DNA of 64,000 nucleotides. Source: Gymnothorax reevesii (taxonomy: Eukaryota > Chordata > Actinopteri > Anguilliformes > Muraenidae). Where the stretch lies: assembly GCA_029721435.1 (NCBI GenBank), contig CM056573.1:6547001-6611000 (forward strand), read 5' to 3'. Made by a program: the position numbers and the translations under genes. The notes under the pieces were generated by a model, which worked only from the letters and a program-made list of their open reading frames with translations, made no database searches and was not told where the DNA came from. Shown here piece by piece: positions 54,401 to 64,000 of the stretch. Numbering within the stretch: position 1 is the stretch's first letter; every line of letters starts with the position of its first letter.

Positions 54401-57400
54401 GACTCATTGGTTCCCATGGGCTCATCTCGCAGATGCAGTCTGTGTGTATTGTTTTCAGTCGACATTCTGCATGTGTGAAGGCACAAGGCGGCCACAGAAG
54501 CTCTTAGCCACACATACCAGTAAGAACCACTTTCCCCGAGACAAAAATGAGCAGCACGATGCGCGGTTTCACCATGCGATATATCAGGCCAGGAAACAGC
54601 TCCGGCTCGTAGCTGCAGGAAGATGTGGGTTGGGGTGGGGAGGTAAGACAAGCGACAGTCTTGACTCAAGATGGTATTAGTTTGGCGGATGTGAAATGGT
54701 TTGTTTACATCCTGAAGTTCAGTCAGTGCTATTTTTGCTCATACGTTTACAAAACATTTGAGTTGACTGTGCTGCCTTGTGACAACATAGGCCTTTTCAC
54801 GCCAAAGATGAAAATTCAAACCCATTTTCCTCTCTCAGTCGATCTACACTGAATCCAAAACTTTCCCATTTCGCCGTCAAGCAGTGATCTGCACTTTAGT
54901 TTCTTTTTTTGTTCGGTCCTCGATGTGAAAAGGACAGCATCTCAGATGCAGCAGCACTTTCCATTTACACATACAATTTAAAGGTCCCCTATTATGTTAC
55001 CAGGTGCATAGCTAATTAGTTATTACGAGCCATTTCAAAATTTTTCCCCTCTTGACATCACATGGGGAAGTAACCAACCAGAGGCAAGAAAAACTGATCA
55101 ACTTCAGCCAAGCAGTCAATCAGATTTCATTATTCTGGGTGGTCACTCCCCCTTGTGATGTCAGGCAGGGGAGATTTTGAACTGGCTCATAATGGCTAAT
55201 TAGCCGCACAGTTGGTAGCATAATAGGGGACCTTTAATGAAATATCCAATCTGAAAGGTGTAAGCAAGCTTATTTGTCACTTCAGATCTCTACTGAACTG
55301 GGCTGTAATTTAGTTAATTGCAAGTAACTCTTCATTCTCTGATTTTCTGTAAACAGAATATTCTCTTAATTAATCAGTAGATTTTTTTCCAAAATCACTT
55401 GGCACATTTAATTTGATCATCTGACCCTGGGTAATGCTGTTCTTTCTGAATGTCCCAACAGATAATATCAAGTGACTGAGGTCTTTAAATATAATACAAA
55501 GGGATTAACAAAGTGGATTATGTAGGATTCCTTCGGCCAAGTTTTGTTCGTAGAACTCGGGGTCACAAATGAAAGTTGATCAAGGGTAAATTTAGCACTG
55601 ATATTAGGAAATATTTTTTCACCCAAAGAGTGATTTCGACATGGAATAGCTTGTCTGACCATATTGCTGAGTCAGAGACCTTGGGAATTTTCAAGAGCAG
55701 GCTTGACTTAAAGCTAGATACCATTGAGTCATTGAGTATCTGAAGTGATATATTCGCCTGTTCTTGCCATTCATGTTCCGTTATGATAACTGAACAGTGG
55801 CCACAGACTCCCAATCAAGCCTCCCGATACTTTACCCAAGTATGAAGATAAAATACCTGCTGAACTGCTGGTGCGTCAGGACCAAACCCTCCAAGCGAAT
55901 GGGAAAGCAAACATCACAGCTGCCCACCATGTTCTGGATCTTGAAGTCGAGGAACTTGGCGGGGAAGCCCAGCTTTTGAACGACTCTCGCATATTTACGG
56001 GCCGCGAGACGGGACTGCTCCTCACTGCTTGGGACAAATTAAAAGAGAGGAATTTTCTTTCACTCTGACAGTCAATGATATACAGTGGTCAACTTTTTTT
56101 AACAATAGCCAGGTCCATGTTATTGTCTCACTATTTATTTTAAAAGTAAGCAGATAAAGGTCTAGAGTTGACTTCAAGTCTGGGAAATAGTTCCTGTTCG
56201 CTGTCTCATCATGAAGTCAAAACAACTATCGCTGAAGAGCAGCCAGTGAAACTATCGATGAATCTGAATAATTAGAATAACCCATCAAAGAGAGCAAAAA
56301 CATTAGCAGTCTAATTGTTCCTAGCATATGCATTAAATTTAGGAACCATAGCAACCTCTTCCGCAATCTGTCAATGGGATATGCGATCACTGCAAGAAGG
56401 CAGGATTTAAAGAGGGGGATCTATCTTATCAGGTAATTTACTTTTTTTTTGGCTTGTTTTCATTAAGGTGCTTCATTTATCTTTATTTCGTGAACCGAAT
56501 TCTCGTGAAGCATCTTGTTCAATTTGTTATTATGCTGAAGAAAGTTATTTGAAGTGTTAATGGTGTTAAGACCAAGTTAACTGACCTGGGTCTCTGTGGT
56601 ACACCGCTGATTGCTCTGTCTTCCTCTGCGAGCACCTGATTAGTCTGCATCATTCTTTGCAAGCACCTGATTAGTCGGAGTCAGTCTGTGAACACTTGAT
56701 TAGTCGGCATCATTTTCTGTGAACACTCGATTAGTCTGCATCCCTCTCTCTGAGCACCTGATTAGCCTTCACTGTACTCTGTAAGCACCTGACTGCACTG
56801 CACCTCTCTCTTGGTTTGCAATGTTCTTAGCATGTGATTTATCAGCATCTTTCTTGAAGAGCAAGTGAAAGGTCCTCACCTCTTAGCACCAGTGCAAACC
56901 ATCTTCCCCGAGCTGAAGATGAGGGCTGTGGTCCTTGGCTCCCTGATCCGCATGATGACAGCAGCAAAGCGCTGTAGTAAGATCACAAGACAGACAAGAA
57001 ACTTACATTGAGCATACTGATGTAATCAAAAGGAAAGGTCCAGTCCAGGATTGAAAATAACCATCCATCAGACCTCTCCTGACCTGTACCTCCATAAAGA
57101 GTCTCTTTTTTCTGTGCATGATCAGCCAAGTAAAATTCATTTTTGCCTTGGTAACTGATTACGTATTTCCCCCCCCCACAACTATAATACAGTCAATTTA
57201 GAATTATGACAGCATGTTTCTGGAATCTCTAATCAAACATGTTGAGACAGCACCTTATAGAGAAGTTCATGATCTTCACTACCGATATAAAAAAAAAGGT
57301 TATTGCTAGCTGAAGATTGTTTCAAAGATGTTTCTATAGGCTTAAATATGCACTTAGCTGAATATAGTTTAAACATAGTGGTAAAACAATCCATGATATT

Positions 57401-58522
57401 AAGGTCTGGAGTCCATTATAATAGCCTAAAACCAGTGCAAAATATAATCACTACTGCACATAGTTCACCTTGGGGTTGTATTCAGCATTTCGTGCCTGGA
57501 GTGCAATAGATTTCAGGTCCAGAGGGCATGCTAAATTAACTGTGGACACAATATTCCTGCATATAAACAAAGGAGTTTACATTAGAAGGCACATGCTGTG
57601 ACATTGAAACTGCCCAAACATGCATCAATTTCAGCTCAGGAGTGGCATTAAATCTCTTATAATCAAGGTTTTGGTTAAACAGTAACTCACTGCAGTTGCG
57701 GTACGATTCCCGATCGCTCAGAGACCGGGGTCATGGGCGTCATGGGGGTCATTGGTGTCATGGCGAGAGGGCAAAACGGCGAGGACTCCGGTAAGGGTTT
57801 GACAGTTTCAGACACAACAGGCTCTTCGGTTTTGTTGTCCTCAAAGACACCACTGTCCTCCATCTTATCGGCAATCCCTGTCGGCTCATCCTGCGCGCCC
57901 AGGTCATCAGGCAAGAAACTGAGGTCCAAGTCCTCTGACAGATCTTTGTCCTGCTCGCTAACAGACGAAAGGAAGGAGGGGTCCTGCAGCTGAGGTGGTC
58001 CCTGAGGTAGCTCCAGGGCCCCCTCATAGCTCATGTAGACAGCGGAGTCCTGGACAAAAAATTACAGCATTACTCAAAGGAGAATGTGAAAACTGTCTTT
58101 ACACTGTAACCTGTCCTCTGCAATACCATTTGAAGGCAGATGCAATCGAATATAGAACATTATGCGCCATTCTGAGGTTGTAATCTCGTAAAAATATAAA
58201 GCACATATGACGGCATTGTAGAAGGAATCTCACTTTACATTCGCACCACCTCATGGAAAACCATCGGGGACAAAGCGTCCCTACAATAACTGTCTATGGA
58301 TTGCTTATGGTATATGAACAGTATATTGAGGCACATGGCAAAATAAACAGCAAAAATAAAGTAAAATAAAGAAGCGTCACACAACATTAGTTGCGCAACT
58401 AAAACGTGTTAGGCTAAATCAGAAATTATACGCCTATTTCAACTTCGTGGAATCGCCGTGTAAACACTCACATTGGCAATTGATTGATCAAAATAACTCT
58501 CCAAAGCAGCCTCCTCATCCAT
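51345..58522 (-). CDS. tbpl2: TBPL2 (TBP2/TRF3), TATA-box-binding protein paralogue, 7 exons
   Basis: TBPL2 is the vertebrate TBP paralogue used in oocytes and some differentiating cells; with TFIIA/TFIIB it nucleates RNA polymerase II complexes. Exons, in order of transcription: 58472-58522, 57691-58049, 57469-57556, 56880-56971, 55857-56024, 54518-54612, 51345-51421. All junctions are GT-AG and in phase. The total is 930 nt, 309 residues. Residues 1-136 are a divergent N terminus with [15 protein letters not shown] before SGIVPQLQ. The saddle core follows ([20 protein letters not shown] to [10 protein letters not shown]) with both symmetric repeats. It is TBPL2 rather than TBP because of the [17 protein letters not shown] start, the lack of a polyGln tract, and its place next to atg14. 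Confidence 0.95.
52674..53275. repeat. Array of about 150-bp monomers of the H1 family
   Basis: TTAACAAG marks unit starts at 52,761, 52,917, 53,058 and 53,209 (spacing 156, 141, 151). Each unit holds GAAAATAAGGTCAAGGTCACC and ACCAAATTTGAAG, and ends with TTCATGAGATATCG. The left end has GTCCCCCACC as in the 11.7-kb element. The right hairpin is eroded (TAGTCCCGACAAC). Lies in tbpl2 intron 6. Confidence 0.75.
53284..53583. mobile_element. Hairpin-ended short repeat (type H3)
   Basis: AACCTCCGCC at 53,314-53,323 is repeated inverted as GGCGGAGGTT at 53,574-53,583. The right end is also a hairpin AACCTCC-TCGGC-GGAGGTT. The core includes GAAAATTTCATAAAAATCCG, and a CAAA-type tract precedes the hairpin. 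It abuts the H1 array and is followed by AACAAG. Confidence 0.65.
54518..54612 (-). CDS. tbpl2: tbpl2 exon 6
   Basis: Encodes [20 protein letters not shown] and [11 protein letters not shown], the second-repeat core strand region. Donor GTATGT. Confidence 0.95.
54982..55233. mobile_element. piggyBac-type MITE with TTAA target duplication
   Basis: AGGTCCCCTATTATG starts the left end and appears inverted at the right end, with inverted repeats over 20 bp. TTAA flanks both sides (54,978-54,981 and 55,234-55,237), the piggyBac target. 252 bp, noncoding, in tbpl2 intron 5. Confidence 0.85.
55857..56024 (-). CDS. tbpl2: tbpl2 exon 5
   Basis: Encodes [35 protein letters not shown] and [12 protein letters not shown]. 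The residue after CDV is Cys (TGC) where TBP-family proteins have Lys or Arg. Confidence 0.95.
56880..56971 (-). CDS. tbpl2: tbpl2 exon 4
   Basis: Encodes [20 protein letters not shown] and [10 protein letters not shown], invariant in TBP-family cores. Confidence 0.95.
57469..57556 (-). CDS. tbpl2: tbpl2 exon 3
   Basis: Start of the DNA-binding core, [20 protein letters not shown] to RNAEYNPK. Donor GTGAAC. Confidence 0.93.
57691..58049 (-). CDS. tbpl2: tbpl2 exon 2
   Basis: 359 nt covering most of the N-terminal region, including [11 protein letters not shown] (as in LSFLPDE of human TBPL2) and four MTP repeats before [10 protein letters not shown]. Confidence 0.93.
58472..58522 (-). CDS. 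tbpl2: tbpl2 exon 1
   Basis: Encodes [17 protein letters not shown], an acidic start conserved in fish TBPL2. Donor GTGAGT. Confidence 0.9.
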
Positions 58523-58925
58523 ATGTGTTTAAAATACCGCGTATATTGGTTTATAAATTCAGTTATTAGGTTTTGTTTTAATGTCCTTGCGGTGCAGATA
58601 AACAACGTAAAATGCACGTCTCATCTGAGTACGCTTCCTTTTAAGCCCTTGCAGGTAAAGCCATGAACCTTAATTGGTCAGAAAAACCAATTGGACACTT
58701 GTGTGCACGTTATTACGCCCAGCCAGAAGGTGGAGACACACAAATTAAGGCACATGTATTCCACTGATACCATCACAATATTATCAAGGTTTCGATGGTA
58801 CTCAAACCATGAGTTTCAGAAAGTGTTCCGTAAATAGCTGGATTTGGACTAGTGTCAAAGTGACAGTACAGCAATTTAGACTGTAATTATGTACAAAATT
58901 ATGTTCGTAAAATGAGCAAGACGTT
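58523..58925. promoter_or_regulatory. Divergent tbpl2-jmjd7 promoter interval
   Basis: 403 bp between two start codons facing away from each other. It contains GATTGGTC-type CCAAT sequence seen as TTAATTGGTCAG near 58,671 and CCAATTGG near 58,687, and no obvious TATA box. It is too short to hold two separated promoters, so shared elements are likely. Confidence 0.5.
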
Positions 58926-62617
<3,692 letters not shown>

Positions 62618-62791
62618 GTGAGGACCAGTGCTGCTTTTAATACTGTCGCATCGTACAGTTTGTGCTGCAGTGGTGTTTGTGACAGGTTACCAGAGATGAT
62701 AAAATGCAGCTTCAGAAAGTTTAGTCTTTCCTGTGGACAAGCACAACTGCGCTTCTATCCTTCTCTCAGGTGGTGGAGCTGCTGAGGTAAA

Positions 62792-64000
62792 TACAAAACC
62801 CAAAACCAGTGAAGTTGGCACGTTGTGTAAATCGCAAATAAAAACAGAATACAATGATTTGCAAATCCTTTTCAACCTATATTCAATTGAATACACTGCA
62901 AAGACAAGTTACTTAATGTTCGAACAGGTAAACTTAGTAATTTTTTGCAAATATTAGCTCATTTGGAATTTGATGCCTGCAACATGTTTCAAAAAAGCTG
63001 GCACAAGTGGCAAAAAAGACTGAGAGAGTTGAGGAATGCTCATCAAACACTTATTTGGAACATCCCACAGGTGAACGGGCTAATTGGGAACAGGTGGGTG
63101 CCATGATTGGGTATAAAAGCAGCTTCCCTGAAATGCTCAGTCATTCACAAACAAGGATGGGGCGAGGGTCACCACTTAGTGAACAAATGCGTGAGCTGAT
63201 TGTCTAATAGTTTAAAAACAACATTCCTCAACAAGCTATTGCAGGAATTTAGGGATTTCATCATCTACGGTCCGTATTATCGTCAAAAGGTTCAGAGAAT
63301 CTGGAAAAATCACTACACGTAAGCAACAAGGCCGAAAACCAACATTGAATGCCCGTGACCTTTGATCCCTCAGGCGTTACTGCATCAAACACCGACATCA
63401 GTGTGTAAAGGACATCACCACATGGGCTCAGGAACACTTCAGAAAACCACTGTCAGTAACTACAGTTCTTCGCTACATCTGCAAGTGCAAGTTAAAACTC
63501 TACAATGCAAAGCGAATTATCAACAGCACCCAGAAATGCCGCCGGCTTCGCTGGGCCCAAGCTCATCTAAGATGGACTGATGCAAAGTGGAAAAGTGTTC
63601 TGTGGTCTGACGAGTCCATATTTCAAATTGTTTTTGGAAACTGTGGACATCGTGTCCTCCGGACCAAAGAGGAAAAGAACCATCTGGACTGTTATAAGCG
63701 CAAAGTTCAAAAGCCAGCATCTGTGATGGTATGGGGGTGTATTAGTGCCCAAGGCATGGGCAACTTGCACATATGTGAAGGCACCATTAATGCTGAAAGG
63801 TACATACAGGTTTTGGAGCAACATATGTTGCCATCCAGCAACGTCTTTTTCATGGACGCCCCTGCTTATTTCAGCAAGACAATGCCAAGCCACATTCTGC
63901 ACGTGTTACAACAGCATGGCTCTGTAGTAAAAGAGTGCGGGTACTAGACTGGCCTGCCTGTAGTCCAGACCTGTCTCCCATTGAAAATGTGTGGCGCATT
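62792..64000 (+). mobile_element. Tc1-like transposon running off the window, in jmjd7 intron 4
   Basis: TA-flanked start (CAAAACCCAAAACCAGTGAA), the same family as 37,231-38,056. Plus-strand transposase starts near 63,158 (MGRGSPLSEQMRELIV) and includes LWSDESIFQIVFG with the first catalytic Asp, VMVWGCISAQGMGN and, after a 1-base deletion near 63,838, [13 protein letters not shown]. Stops near 63,207 and 63,363 and the frameshift make it inactive. Confidence 0.88.

Noticed and set aside
55490..55790. Possible 3' fragment of a LINE-type element in tbpl2 intron 5
   Set aside because: Resembles repeat-derived sequence, but no frame, tail or duplication could be established.
57733..57993. Plus-strand frame with MGVMGVIG repeats
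   Set aside because: Antisense of tbpl2 exon 2 (the MTP repeats).

Overview
The window is vertebrate nuclear DNA, most likely from a ray-finned fish. The genes have short exons with canonical GT-AG introns. Tc1/mariner remnants are very abundant, and there is a Gmr1-type Ty3/gypsy element of a group described from fish. The gene order fbxo34 (+) - atg14 (-) - tbpl2 (-) matches the order I recall from human chromosome 14q22 (FBXO34-ATG14-TBPL2). The species cannot be fixed from the sequence alone.

Layout. 0-25 kb holds three copies of an FBXO34-like F-box gene. Copy A is the 3' end only (3-317). Copy B is the 5' end only (18.7-19.05 kb). Copy C is full length but broken (21.06-23.25 kb). Between A and B lie a decayed Gmr1-like LTR retrotransposon (2.0-6.4 kb), a poorly interpretable repeat-rich stretch (6.6-10.26 kb), and a pseudogene fragment of atg14 (10.26-13.04 kb). 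27.65-48.08 kb is a complete ten-exon atg14 on the minus strand. 51.35-58.52 kb is a complete seven-exon tbpl2 on the minus strand. At 58.93 kb, head to head with tbpl2, a plus-strand jmjd7 begins; its first four coding exons are inside the window.

History. The A-copy 3' end (1-2008) is a direct repeat of 22.87-25.16 kb, and the atg14 fragment (10.26-13.04 kb) is a direct repeat of 35.45-40.73 kb. The simplest reading is an old tandem duplication of an fbxo34-atg14 unit with an offset near 23-28 kb. The left atg14 copy then decayed, and later insertions separate the copies. These insertions provide empty-site comparisons that define several mobile elements.

Functions. atg14 encodes the autophagy-specific subunit of the class III PI3-kinase complex; two CACGTG E-boxes lie upstream of its start. 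tbpl2 encodes the TBP paralogue TBP2/TRF3. jmjd7 encodes a JmjC hydroxylase. These three look intact as far as they can be read. The fbxo34 copies each carry a lesion or are partial.

The most unusual item is a 980-bp A-tailed insertion (43,253-44,232) inside a Tc1 remnant. It carries an intact 134-codon reading frame for a predicted single-pass membrane protein that I do not recognise. Second is a group of short repeats sharing one architecture: a 5' terminal motif, a drifting core of about 150 bp, a short-period tract, and a 3' hairpin rebuilt from the same motif.
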